Shown here: positions 30,785 through 40,514 of the stretch, piece after piece | Layout of the letters: each line of letters begins with the position of its first letter | Position numbering within the stretch: position 1 is the stretch's first letter | Origin: Hermetia illucens | Taxonomy: Eukaryota > Arthropoda > Insecta > Diptera > Stratiomyidae | NCBI RefSeq assembly: GCF_905115235.1 | Contig: NC_051849.1 | Span: forward strand, 74,195,017 to 74,259,016 | Length of the DNA stretch: 64,000 nt | Reading direction: 5' to 3' | Translations under genes and position numbers: made by a program | The notes under the pieces: model-generated | Seen by the model: the letters and a program-made list of their open reading frames with translations, nothing else | The model's database searches: none | What the model was told of the DNA's origin: nothing

Positions 30785-32666
30785 AGAAACACAATTTTTT
30801 CAAGAAACACAATTTTTTATTTGTATAAACCTTAGCCTAACAGAATTTCAGACACAGATGGTGATTAAATAAAAAAAAAAAACATGAAATAAAACTTAAG
30901 GAGAAACTCTTATCTAAGTTATAACCTAAAAGAAAAAAGTTTACAGACTAGACTAACTAATTAATAGAACATATTACCTAAAACATAAAAGGAAAGACAG
31001 AAGAGGAAAGATAATAAAAAACCTCTTACGGCTAAAAGTACTTAAAAGCTACTTGCTGGACTTACCAGGGTAAGGCCAGGCAATTAAATTCCATTTCTGG
31101 AGCCGTCAGTGGACTGCTAATGGAGCTTCAATCTTTGCAGATTGACGCCACAAAAGCAATCATTTGTAGCCTTTGATCCCAGATGTCCTTGGAACTGGAC
31201 AGGGCTGGTAAAAAGGCCTTTATTTGGCGACTGAGTTCCGGCAGGCTGCAATTAAACAGCTCCTGCGCCTTGCTGCTAATGACCTCGTGGGCATTAGAGG
31301 CTGGTGTCTGAGCAGGTGTCTGCTGGCTTTTCCTCAACGGGATGCCTTTGATAGCCTGGGCGTAGGAAACGCCAGGGTTTATTCTGGTGGAATGATGGTG
31401 ACCAGCGCCCTTCTTAAAATTCAAGAAGGCGGAACATTTTCTATAGTTCGCAGGATGTTCTGTCGAACCACAATTGATGCAGGTGGGTTTCTCCTCCCGC
31501 GCTTTAAGGCATTTGCCTGGCGCGTGTGAAGTGACGCACTTCACACACCTGTAGGGCATGCTGCAATTGATCGCAGCGTGGCCGATCCGTTGGCAGTTCT
31601 TACACTGCATTATTTCTTTGTTCCTAACAGGCTCGAATTTAACGAGCGTGTTAAGAAGCGTTTTCACAGCGGCGAGCTTCGCCGTGTTGAAGCCTGGTGC
31701 GAATGTTACCAGCCAGAGGTCGAGCGAACGATTCTCTCGTAGAGAGCGTCTCGTCGCATACTCCCTGACGTCCGTGGCCTCAGATAAGCCGGCCTGCGCG
31801 ACGGCGGTCATGACATCGGTTCTCGGATGGAACCGATGCAAGCCCCGGATAACCATGTTAACCGGTTTTAAACTCTTCGGGGTGTAGGAGAAGAAGTTCT
31901 TCTCCTTCCTCGCCAGGTAATCCCGTGTCTCGTTGAAGTCACTCAGTGAATTCAACAGCACTTTGGTCTTACCGCCACTCTTTTTTAGAGTGTACTTGTC
32001 AGGGAGCGACTCGAGGTGCTCCGAAATGATGGTGGGCAGTGCTGCCTCTTCTTCGCAGAGAATAATTGGCGGAATCCGCACTTTCCTGTTGCTGGCTGCT
32101 GCTGCTGGCTTCGACGTGACGGTGCTGTTGTCGGCGGTACTCGCGGTGGCGGTGCTCGCTGACATAGCCTTCGACGTGCACGGTTCGTTGGAGGCGGGCT
32201 GGGAAGTGGCTGGAGTAGTCCGTGCACACTCCGCCTCGTCCACCTTTTTCCTAAGCTCTAGGATTGTTAAATTTAGGCGCTGAATGTGCGCCATCAGGAA
32301 CTGAATCCGCACTGCTGGGTCATTCCGGTCCGTAGAGGTTGCTGGCGCTTGATCTTCGTTCTCCACGCTGTCGATGTCCTCCGTGGCGTCGTCTTCGAGC
32401 GGCGTGGTAGCACGCTTCTTCCTCTTTACCTTCACCCAGGTCGACATCCTGGGGAAAAAAATAAAAAATAATCACTGAATATTTACCTGACAAACGTCGG
32501 CCGATAATGATGGACTCCGCAGAAGTCCAAATGTTGTTTTGCGGCTTCCGGCCGACCGGAGTCGGCTCTGGTTCCTCGATGCTCAGTCCGAGATAATTTC
32601 CACCTTCAGGTTCGGAGAGCCACGTTTGCACGCGGCCGCTGCTACGACTGAACTGTCTTGAGTGTG
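30785..32666 (-). mobile_element. Gag-only jockey-type retroposon, apparently complete
   Basis: The element lies exactly between two perfect 15-bp duplications. On the minus strand it has a ~220-bp 5' UTR, one intact ORF (32447-31128) and a ~340-bp 3' UTR. It has no endonuclease or reverse transcriptase. The 3' tip is not a plain poly(A): it ends in two tandem copies of an 18-base unit, AAAAAATTGTGTTTCTTG, the second slightly short. An intact ORF and perfect duplications mean it is young. A gag-only layout is known from HeT-A, a Drosophila telomeric jockey-clade element. Here the site is interstitial, so it is more simply a non-autonomous jockey copied by a partner element. Confidence 0.85.
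31128..32447 (-). CDS. LINE ORF1 (jockey-type Gag, zinc knuckles)
   Basis: Uninterrupted 439-residue ORF from ATG at 32447. The basic N-terminus (KVKRKKR) is followed by an acidic, Ser/Thr/Ala-rich stretch to residue 120. A conserved core of residues 120-270 contains MVIRGLHRFHPRTDV and DLWLVTFAPGF, as in jockey-clade Gag (PRE_C2HC region). Three zinc knuckles follow: CX2CX4HX4C at 282-295, CX2CX3HX4C at 301-313 and CX2CX4HX6C at 323-338. Such proteins bind the element's RNA and form ribonucleoprotein particles. The length is in the usual range for the family. No RT ORF follows. Confidence 0.9.
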   Translation of the reverse strand: MSTWVKVKRKKRATTPLEDDATEDIDSVENEDQAPATSTDRNDPAVRIQFLMAHIQRLNLTILELRKKVDEAECARTTPATSQPASNEPCTSKAMSASTATASTADNSTVTSKPAAAASNRKVRIPPIILCEEEAALPTIISEHLESLPDKYTLKKSGGKTKVLLNSLSDFNETRDYLARKEKNFFSYTPKSLKPVNMVIRGLHRFHPRTDVMTAVAQAGLSEATDVREYATRRSLRENRSLDLWLVTFAPGFNTAKLAAVKTLLNTLVKFEPVRNKEIMQCKNCQRIGHAAINCSMPYRCVKCVTSHAPGKCLKAREEKPTCINCGSTEHPANYRKCSAFLNFKKGAGHHHSTRINPGVSYAQAIKGIPLRKSQQTPAQTPASNAHEVISSKAQELFNCSLPELSRQIKAFLPALSSSKDIWDQRLQMIAFVASICKD

Positions 32667-32681
32667 ATCTAGTGTAAATAG
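32667..32681. repeat. 15-bp target site duplication, right
   Basis: ATCTAGTGTAAATAG, identical to 30770-30784. Confidence 0.9.
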
Positions 32682-32689
32682 GCTAACGA

Positions 32690-33215
32690 CGCACATATAT
32701 ATACTGGGACTTGGAAAGACAACTAACAGCGCAGCCATACATGCACTTGGAAGTCCATAGCAAACATTGGATAGCCCTTGTAACAAATTTGGTTAGACGG
32801 CAGAATTGCTATGGGCCAATATGTCATCGAGATCGAGGTCAGATTTCGAAGATTCAAAGTCACTATTGTTTAGATTAAGCAACGGAGTGAATAATTACGC
32901 TCAAAGCTCTAACAAAATACCTTACCTTACACAGCGGCAGTGTCGCAGATATGACGACACCATACTTTACAGTATTTGTCGTGGATCCTAAAATTAGTTC
33001 GAAATTGTTGTGCTACGAGGATATAGCAAGAACTTATATGCCCAATCTGTGCATTCTGAATAATCTCTCGTAACCACCAAAAGGGAAGAATGGTTGCTGG
33101 CAGCCACTGCTGACTTGAGCATTTCTTGCTTGAACTCGAGAACTAATTTTGGGATTGCGGACATAATCACATTTTCAGAAAACCGCCGACCAAGAAAACA
33201 CATACAATGTCGTTA
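32690..33215. other. Unassigned spacer
   Basis: No recognisable gene or repeat between the gag-only element and the RTE LINE copy. Confidence 0.45.
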
Positions 33216-33219
33216 GAAA

Positions 33220-34682
33220 CAGAATGATAGGATTGAGTCACAAACCTCGGAAAAATGCTAGGGCGTCCACCTCAGTCGACGCAACAGGACGGGCCCCGGT
33301 CCTGTCGAGAAATGGGCAAGGGTTCTTGACGCATGGACGGCGTCAGGATGTAAGCAAGTTAGTCCGAACAAAACAAATCCGTGTCTGCACGCTAAATGTT
33401 GGCACCCTAACTGGAAAGACCGAGGCACCCGCTAGAGCCCTTCGGAAAAGGCGCATTGATATCTGCGCCCGATGGTATGGTGCCAAAAGCTGCGACATTG
33501 AACCCTAACGCGGTAAAAAGGACTACAAAAACTTTTCTATTTTGGTAGCCCACACACTCAATATGAAGTTGTCATTGCCATTTCAGAGGGTTTCCGTGAT
33601 GCCATTAAAGAAGTCAAACGATTTGATGATCGGCTGATGAAGATCACCATTATATCGGCTGATCACACTATCTACTTCTTCACCGCGTACACACCACAGA
33701 CAGGTCGACCTGATGCCGAGAAAGGTGCCTTCTGGCAACTTCTCGATAAAAAGACTTATCACGTGCCTGCTGACGACTATATCATCATCGGCAACCCTGT
33801 CGACCAAACCAAAACTAAGTGGCCGAGGAGAACCTCCACGTGGTGGCACCGGGAAACGCTGTATCGCATTGGCTTGCCGGCCGTGATGCAGTAGGCGAAT
33901 GCTCCAAGGCTTAATTAGGGCGATCAGGCCCGAGTCTGCATGGGGACTCATCTGAAGTGGCAAATTGGTCACGAAACCTTACCAGGGGTATACTGGTACC
34001 ATGGGAACCGGGATAGCCCCTGGACTCTCATACTTCGGGTGAACTCCCGTTGTATGTGAGTACAGCTCGATTATTCGCGGTAAGCCCCCTAGTGGGAGTT
34101 TCATGGGGATTGTGGTTATGCTCAAGCGAGAAGAGACCTTCGGGCCTCGGCGTGGTGTTGCGTTTCAACACGGGAGCCGTACTCCTTAGTTCGGTAGAGA
34201 TTTAGGTAATTCTTGCATCCACCAGTATGAATGTTAAGCCATGCACTTGGTATAGACTGGTACCGTTGTTGCTTGTCTCAGCGTGGCTCTGATTGTGGTC
34301 ACAAAATCAATCCGTGTCTGAAGAGGACCATATGATTAAGTCTCCACGACAGGTACCTACGTTAAACACCCAAGGGCTTAACTGTCAGCGCAACTGAAGT
34401 CGAGGAGGCAATAAAACGAATGAAATCGGGGAAAGCCACAGGACTTGACGACATCGCATCTGAGCCCTGGAAAGCGAAGAAGTGGGACCCAACACTGTGG
34501 TTCAATGAATTCTTTAATCGGGTTATTCAGGAAGAAAGAAGACCGTCTGATTGGCAAGAAAGTACAACTGTTGCAATATGGAAAAAGAAAGGTTGTCCAA
34601 CAAAATGTTCAAATTACCGTCCGATCCGGTTACTTTCCCATACCATGAAGGTTTTTGAATATACTCTTGACGTAGTGGGTTA
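33220..34682 (+). mobile_element. RTE-type LINE, endonuclease and start of RT
   Basis: The endonuclease start reads KQIRVCTLNVGTLTGKTE (33375-33425), followed by RRIDICA, then DAIKEVKRFDDRLMKITIISADHTIYFFTAYTPQTGRPDAEKGAFWQLLD and VPADDYIII (33600-33790). The RT opening is EVEEAIKRMKSGKATGLDDIASEPWKAKKWDP...SDWQESTTVAIWKKKG...CSNYRPIRLLSHTMKVFE (34395-34660). An unrelated GC-rich block at about 33860-34370 separates the two. The copy stops at 34682, where minus-strand LINE-A sequence begins. It is the same family as 5960-7600. Confidence 0.8.
33860..34370. other. GC-rich block inserted in RTE LINE
   Basis: About 510 bp of balanced to GC-rich sequence without an RTE match. It contains tracts such as 'ggtaccatgggaaccggg' from the segment near 33990-34015 and 'ttcgggcctcggcgtggt'. 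It has no long ORF. It could be a 5' UTR of another LINE or an unknown non-autonomous element. Confidence 0.4.
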
Positions 34683-35870
34683 GGGTTATTCGGTGTAGTA
34701 AAATATCGAAGAATATCTTATAAATAGTACACAGTAACGTGATAGTTCTATAATTGCTACACTCATATCTCTTTTTAGGTATGAGATGTTTCCTTTTTAT
34801 GTATAATAATAATAATAATCATCGGCGCAACAATCCAATTGGGTCATCTATGATTGTGTTAGCCTATAGAAGGCAAAGTGGTCAGCATTACGCCCGACCT
34901 AGATTATTACCTCGATTTGACTCAGATAGTCATACACAGCTGAGTCGACTGGTATCCGACGTCAAATCACGATACATATTTCACTGCCACCAGTGAGATT
35001 TGAAACGCAGCGTTTCATATGACAGCCTTATGCCCTAACCACTCAGCTATCCGGACACCCCTTTCCAGTTTTACTGTAATTCCTTCTGCGTCTGACAATT
35101 CAGCAAAATACTTAACTCATCGTTTCAATATGCCCACACTGTCGGAAAGCAGATTTCCTTCTTTGTCTTGGCAAGAAGAATACCAAGATGTATATGGCTT
35201 CATTTCACAAACTCGTTGGTAAAACTTCCGGGCCTGAAGCGGTTGCTCCCTACACTTCTCAAGTTCACAGGCCTTTTATTTTTTTTCTCAAGATTCCTTC
35301 TCCTATCTGTAAAGTCGAGCGCGGAGCACCATTTAAACAAAATGGTGGTGTCATGGTTCCCTGTTCTAACATTAATCAAGGCTGAAACGTGGTCAATTTG
35401 GTTGCAAATAGTTCCGTCTGGAGAGACACACATTTGTTTCTAAATTTCTTTCCGCGCAAAGCAGGTACTTCCAACGACCATTTTATGCAACACTACTAGC
35501 AAGATATTTCGCTGTTCGTTGTGATAAGTAGTGCCAAATTTCTTCACTTGGCTGTTGAAATCTCCTAGCATGATTTTGATGCCATACTTGGAGAAAGCTT
35601 CAAGGGTTCGTTCTACTGCCGCTTAGGTGTTTCGTTCCAACTCTGTAGTCGCCTTTATTGGGATACTAGCATTTATAAGGCTGATTGAAATTTACTTCAC
35701 AGGTCTAGAATGCATAATTCTTCGCTCATATTTTCAAAGCCGATAAAGTTGGTTTCATTTATTTTTGCTGATTAGAAAACTTATTCCAGGCACATGGTTT
35801 ACTTGATGGCAGCTATAATATATATTTTTCTCTAGCAAACCAGTGCCTCCCTTGAAGCAGTGCTAGGATA
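34683..35870 (-). mobile_element. LINE-A, endonuclease and linker with SINE insertion
   Basis: Minus-strand order: endonuclease blocks ISISLINASIPIKATTELE and KYGIKIMLGDFNSQV (35680-35540); MVVGSTCFARKE and CVSPDGTICNQIDHVSALI (35480-35380); then a linker matching the start of the 47-48.7 kb copy (35170-35080). The SINE occupies 35058-34803. An RT fragment (34800-34683) matches 48300-48420. The 3' remainder is lost at the junction with the RTE copy. Confidence 0.75.
34803..35058 (-). mobile_element. tRNA-derived SINE, full length
   Basis: On the minus strand the head is GTGTCCGGATAGCTGAGTGG, with a B box-like GTTTCAAATCTCACTGG, a body as in the other copies, and a 3' end of GGATTGTTGCGCCGATGATT followed by ATT repeats. 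It splits the LINE-A copy. A clear target duplication was not found. Confidence 0.85.
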
Positions 35871-35889
35871 TTTTCATTCTGTATAATGA

Positions 35890-37120
35890 GCGCCTGGCCC
35901 TTCCACTATAGGGCCGTGGACATCCGGTGACCGCGATGCCTCAGTAATGGTAGTGGTAGATCTACACCGGATCCTTTTAGGAAGAGCTGGTGGGTCAGCG
36001 ACCAGCAGGCCCTTTCGACATTGGAAACCACAACCAAAGGCACACTGGAAGTAAAAAAGCAAGGATGGTTGGCGGCTCTACCAAAGAAAAGAATTTTGAG
36101 GAGGAGACATTCCATGCGGCGTTAAAAGAAGGTCGTCGTCGGAAAGCAACAACGAAGGAAATGGTGGGCCAACTGCGCCAACATATAATGAAGGCAACGC
36201 TACAATGCTTCGATGTCATAAGCACCGCGACAGAAAACCGAACTATTGGTTGAACCGGGAGTTCTCTCTGTTGAAATCATCGTGTCTGCGAGCTAGAGGA
36301 CTTTACATAAGGACAAGAATGAAACCGGGGCATCGGAAGCTGGAGGAAGAATATCGAGGTCTCCGGAGTAACCTCAAGAAGGCTATATGTGCTTCAATGC
36401 CAAAACGAATTTGTGGGGCATTGCTACAGGGTTGTAATGGACAAGATACGTGGACAAAATCACTCCAAGTTACGTGCTCGCAGTTCTTGTTCAAAATAAT
36501 TATAACCATTTCTCCGCTGCATCTAGATGAGAGACTCCATCTAAAAGCCCAACAGGACGACATATTGATTCCTGAGGGGGATCCGCAGAAGAATTGGAGA
36601 TAAAAAGCTTCAAGGATTAGACAAAATCCCGAACAAAGCTCTTAATTGGCTACTATGGCCAGGCTCCAATGAAAGATAGGACAGCACCAGGTGAGGCATT
36701 GTGCCAGCACGGTATTGATCTACAAGGATCGTAAAATGAACAAGGCGCGCTAGCTATACTAGAGAAGGGGGGAGGGGTGGAAATAAATCCATAGGAGATG
36801 ACAGCAACGGTGGGATGACTTCGAAAAGTCTACTTAGCTTAGTTACAGGAAGTATTTGCATCGTTTCGGATTAGACGAGTCTTCCGACGTCCGAGAATCC
36901 GCAGCACATTATATTCCATTATCCGGGATCCATGGAGGAGAAAAGAAGGATAAACGATGCCCTCACCGTATACGATTGTACTTTACTGAAAGCAAAAACC
37001 TGAGTAAATGAGATGTGCTTTCCCGGCAAACCGCAAAGAAGTACCGCACAGTATAAGCGAGAAGATTAGACGGAGACATGGTGGGCTGAACTATGACCTA
37101 ACGCAACTCCTGGATGGATC
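35890..37120 (+). mobile_element. R1-clade LINE, internally deleted
   Basis: Plus frames give KKARMVGGSTKEKNFEEETFHAAL (36050-36120), then QLRQHIMKATLQCFDVI, NYWLNREFSLLKSSCLRARGLYIRTRMKPGHRKLEEEYRGLRSNLKKAI (36235-36390), a LKGLDKIPNKAL block (36610-36650), and after a deletion a C-terminal part matching 4930-5150. It covers the region between endonuclease and RT, the RT opening and the C-terminus. The RT core is deleted. Confidence 0.7.
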
Positions 37121-37188
37121 CAGTAGGTTTAAAACATTCCTTTGAAATCATTACTTTTCCCAAACTAAAATAAAAAATAACATGTATT

Positions 37189-37738
37189 TCAAAAATTCAT
37201 AGCACCTTCCAAAAACATTAGACTATCCACTGACGCTATCGCCATGTCAACATCTCGTTTCTGGACAGTTTTCTTCTTAGCCTGATTAGTATGCACAAAT
37301 GACTCCTTGGCTAACGAGTCAATAAACATTTCTGTCGCTTTCGTTACTGCGAAAACACCTTCCAATGTCGCAATATGTAAATCTGGATCGAGCTTCATTA
37401 GATTTCGTATCCTCGTCAGTGGTAAATGTGTGAGACGTGGTTCGTTCGACTTCTCTGCGGGTTTTTCTGAAAAGCAACATCCTCTATTACAAAAAAAGGT
37501 ATTCTCGCCAAACCTTTGCTAGAATACCTTTAGTGGCGCTATTATTTTCTGTGATGCTTTTAGTTTCGTTGGGAATTTCCGTCTGTTCAGCAGACTTCAC
37601 TTTGTCCGGGTCCTCCTCGGAGTGCGCAATTTCTGTTTCAGTTTCTACTTCTTCGAGAACGTGTCTTAAATTCTCATTGCCCGAAGGTAATTCCTCGGAG
37701 AACACCGGCGTTTCTGAAAAGAGTTCTTCACTTGCCAT
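37189..37738 (-). CDS. POLE4: DNA polymerase epsilon subunit 4 (histone-fold protein)
   Basis: Two exons, 37738-37528 and 37466-37189, with a 61-nt GT-AG intron, encode 162 residues. The ATG at 37738 is the first ATG in frame. The N-terminal 80 residues are acidic and disordered. The histone fold runs from about residue 84 to the end: RLTHLPLTRIRNLMKLDPDL, then VFAVTKATEMFIDSLAKES, KKKTVQKRDVDMAIASVDSL and FLEGAMNF. This matches POLE4 (Mes4 in Drosophila), which pairs with POLE3 as a histone-fold dimer in the DNA polymerase epsilon holoenzyme. Joining the exons restores frame through TKEKPAEK. The gene is compact and sits between LINE relics. A weak AATACA polyadenylation signal lies just past the stop. 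Confidence 0.9.
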
Positions 37739-37759
37739 TGCTTTGTTTACAGCCAATTG

Positions 37760-38275
37760 AATAAAAACTGTTTGTAAATTACAACTCCGAGATTCAAAGG
37801 ATTAATTGCCGCGCTTTTGAATGTCAACAAATCAAAAGAGCGAGAGAGGGGAAACGAAGTTGTACGTTCAATGCTATTCGAATGAAGGCGCAAAACTGTT
37901 AAGACGAAGCTGTCGCATAGAGCGCTAGAGCCCATTGGTTTTTTTTGTTTTCTTAGTAGGAAAAAAACAAACAATGCATTTTAAAAATAATCGGTAATAA
38001 AAAATAGTGAGTAATTTAGATTCATTCATTATATCCGCACTGAAGAATGTCTTCATGTGCCTACATTGTTGCCTAACAAACGCCATTCCGGATTTCATTG
38101 CAATAATTTAACTCGCCAATTCTCTTTCGAAATATTTAGAAAAAAAAATTTGAATTGGGAATAAAAGGAAACTAACTTGAGGAAAGTATATATTTCTGGG
38201 GGATCCCGAGTGAGCTAAAAATCGACTGCAACGGTACGTAGGCTTCGCTTAAGGAGTTACGTACAACTACATGTT
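37760..38275. other. POLE4 upstream region
   Basis: AT-rich spacer between the POLE4 start and the RNase H LINE. It presumably contains the POLE4 promoter. No TATA box could be assigned with confidence. Confidence 0.4.
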
Positions 38276-38803
38276 ATTATTCTGTTAAGCGAAATTGCAC
38301 TGCGTCCTTAAAGAACTATTGTGCCCCTTTTACTGTTGATAGTGTACCTTTTAATTATAGTATATCAAGCAAGCCTATAACCATCATTATTTTAGCTTGG
38401 CATCTGGTGTTAAGCATTCTCCCAGGTGCCTCGACCTACTTTGTCCCAGACACTGGCCCCAGAAAGTGCATAGACGACAAACTCCGCACAATATTTGCAG
38501 GCAGTGTCCGTAAATATCCCTAGCTTCCCCAGATGATAGTTTAGTCAGCAGTGATCAGGGAGGAGTCCCACTATAAACCGGAGGTACTTCTTTGTGAGGT
38601 ATAAACAGTCCTTGCGCGCTTGGGTTCGCGTCCCCCCGTCTACACCCTTGTCTGCTCCATTCCTGGTAGGCTCGCCCAATATAGTTCCATCAGCCGTGTA
38701 CAGGCATCTCCGCTCCCTTCCTGACCAGTTCGTCCGCCCCATCATTGCCTTCCAACCCAACACGGCCTGGAACCCAGAGTGTCCAGATCACAGTATATCA
38801 ATA

Positions 38804-38978
38804 GGCAGTATCCACACTAAATGGACCGGACTTGCGAATGGAATGGAAAAGCTTTTCCGTACACTTCATAGGCCCACGACATCTAGCAGTATCTACATTT
38901 GGATTAGTGACTATCATGTGTACGGATAAACTTTTCCAATACATTCGCAAGTCCGGTCCATTTAGTGTGGATACTACT
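38804..38978. mobile_element. MITE with ~57-bp inverted repeats
   Basis: The left arm begins 'agtatccacactaaatgg' (from 38807) and the right arm ends 'ccatttagtgtggatact' (to 38975). The arms extend inward to GTACAC/GTGTAC with few mismatches around a loop of about 55 bases. Flanking TA dinucleotides on both sides suggest a Tc1/mariner-type origin. It has no coding capacity. Confidence 0.75.
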
Positions 38979-39076
38979 TATTGTGGGAACCGGTCAGAAT
39001 ACCAATGTTCTGCCCCCTGTAGTTCCTTGGAAGGTTGAAGGAGGCACATCTGTCTAAGGCGTGTATTTCCGCCTGG

Positions 39077-39089
39077 AATATGCTAGTGT
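39077..39089. repeat. 13-bp SINE target duplication, left
   Basis: AATATGCTAGTGT, identical to 39370-39382. The uninterrupted paralogous site, AGTATGCTAGTGT, is at about 16492-16504. Confidence 0.9.
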
Positions 39090-39369
39090 CCGGATAGCTG
39101 AGTGGTTAGAGCGCAAGGCTGTCGTACGGAAGGTCGCGGTTCAGATTTCACTGGTGGCAGTGGAATTTGTATCGTGATTTGACGTCGGATACCAGTCGAC
39201 TCAGCTGTGAATGAGTACCTGAGTCAAATCAGGGTAATAATCTCGGGCGAGCGCAATGCTGACCCCATTGCCTCCTAGTGTACCGTTACGGTCTTGAATA
39301 AAGTGCTCTAACACACTTCAAGGCCCTGATCCAACATGGATTGTTGCGCCAACGATTATTATTATTATT
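39090..39369 (+). mobile_element. tRNA-derived SINE, full length with target duplication
   Basis: The head is CCGGATAGCTGAGTGGTTAG with A box TAGCTGAGTGG and B box GGTTCAGATTT. A ~150-bp body follows, then the LINE-A-like 3' end (GGATTGTTGCGCC) and a tail of ATT repeats. The perfect 13-bp duplication shows a complete retroposition event into the RNase H LINE. Confidence 0.92.
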
Positions 39370-39382
39370 AATATGCTAGTGT
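39370..39382. repeat. 13-bp SINE target duplication, right
   Basis: AATATGCTAGTGT, identical to 39077-39089. The RNase H LINE sequence resumes directly after it. Confidence 0.9.
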
Positions 39383-39729
39383 GCTTCCTCATTGGTTCCA
39401 AGTACATTTTTCTTGGATCGATAACCCCGGCAATCACTTCCTCTGCTGTGAGAGATCCGTCAGTGTACCAAGTGATCAGCTGCTAGTTTAAGCCGTATAT
39501 CACAGCCATGCTCTCCCAGTTTGACCTGCTACTCCAACGTGTATCGAAGTGAAACCTCGTTATCATGTTATCAATCAATCATGGTATCAATAATTCGGGA
39601 TACCACCTAGAAAGAATATCAATCTTACTTTGATTTAGCTAACTCCCCACTTCACTGATACGGCTAGCCATCCTGAAAATCGCCCTCCTAGCCTTGCAGT
39701 GTACATCCAAAGTAGTATCTCCTGAAGAA

Positions 39730-40035
39730 TTGTTAGGCAAGACAATTAATGCAAAGTTGATACGAGTGGATGGATGACGCCGCCGCCGCTCTCCGCGGCT
39801 TTTCTAGAGCTCGCCACGAGAGTGGAGAGCCAGCGGTGAGGGAGTCCTGTTGCTTGGAAACAGAGGGACCGCATCTCTCTTCTGCTCCAACCGCCGGCGT
39901 GATCACACGCACTCTCGCGTAGTAAAGTTTATATGAAGTGAATTTGCGAACGAGTCGCCTCTGCTTTATGAGTCAAGAATTTTCAATACTTTACTTTTCT
40001 GATGTTGAAAAATAAGTAATAACGAATAAACAAAC
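39730..40035. other. GC-rich segment, possible solo terminal repeat
   Basis: It starts TGTTAGGC, has a strongly GC-rich first half (39775-39930), a TATA-like 'gtttatat' at 39929 and an AATAAA near 40024. This layout would fit an old solo LTR, but neither a terminal CA nor a target duplication was found. A host promoter is an alternative. Low confidence. Confidence 0.25.
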
Positions 40036-40379
40036 TGTATTTTGCTCTTCTTGATAATTTTTGTTATCTTTACAAATAAATATATAAAAAGAAAAGGCAC
40101 ACTGAAAAGCCCACTGAAACCAGCTTTTCAAAAGGAAAATCTTCAACCAATTCTGGGCATATTATATTCGGCGTTTTCTTACTTTTTAAAGGAATTTCAT
40201 ACATTTTGTTTCCATGCAAAGAAAAATAAGAATCGCTGACCCATAAATATTGTACCGGGCCAGGGAAACTCTTTAGAACTCAAAGTCCCAATTCACTTAT
40301 TTATACCGTTATCGGCCTATAGCAAAGGTAGAGAATTTACCCAAAAAAGAGTATTTACTCTAAATGTTCATGCATACAG

Positions 40380-40510
40380 TGAGTCACAACGAATGTAAGG
40401 GGGGATCCCCATGCATGCAAAAAGGGGGTTAAAATTTTTTCCACCAAATATAGTTATTATATAGAGCATGATCCTACTAAATTTGGTGAAAATCGCACTA
40501 TTACTAACAA
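40380..40510 (-). repeat. Dispersed noncoding repeat, partial
   Basis: Tracts 'gtgagtcacaacgaatgtaa', 'ggggatccccatgcatgcaa' and 'ttccaccaaatatag' match the minus orientation of the family (compare 27420-27510). Confidence 0.5.
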
Positions 40511-40514
40511 AATT

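Larger units (their letters stand above)
38280..39715 (-). mobile_element. RNase H-bearing LINE, second copy, with nested insertions
   Basis: The nucleotide sequence parallels 15735-16830 throughout. It has the C-terminal zinc region (38400-38540), the WAGL/GRTN block, the RNase H region (39000-39075, resuming at 39383), and the upstream block to 39715. It carries a MITE (38804-38978) and a SINE (39090-39369). About 100 bp present at 16.3-16.4 kb is lost near the MITE. It is more decayed than the first copy. Confidence 0.8.

Noticed and set aside
32449-32486. GTAAAT...CCCCAG intron-like stretch just before the Gag ATG
   Set aside because: It is only 38 nt, shorter than the usual lower limit for animal introns, and a spliced intron would normally be lost by retroposition.
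39730-40035. Solo LTR
   Set aside because: Kept only as a low-confidence note. The start and promoter-like layout fit, but no terminal CA, inverted end or target duplication was found.
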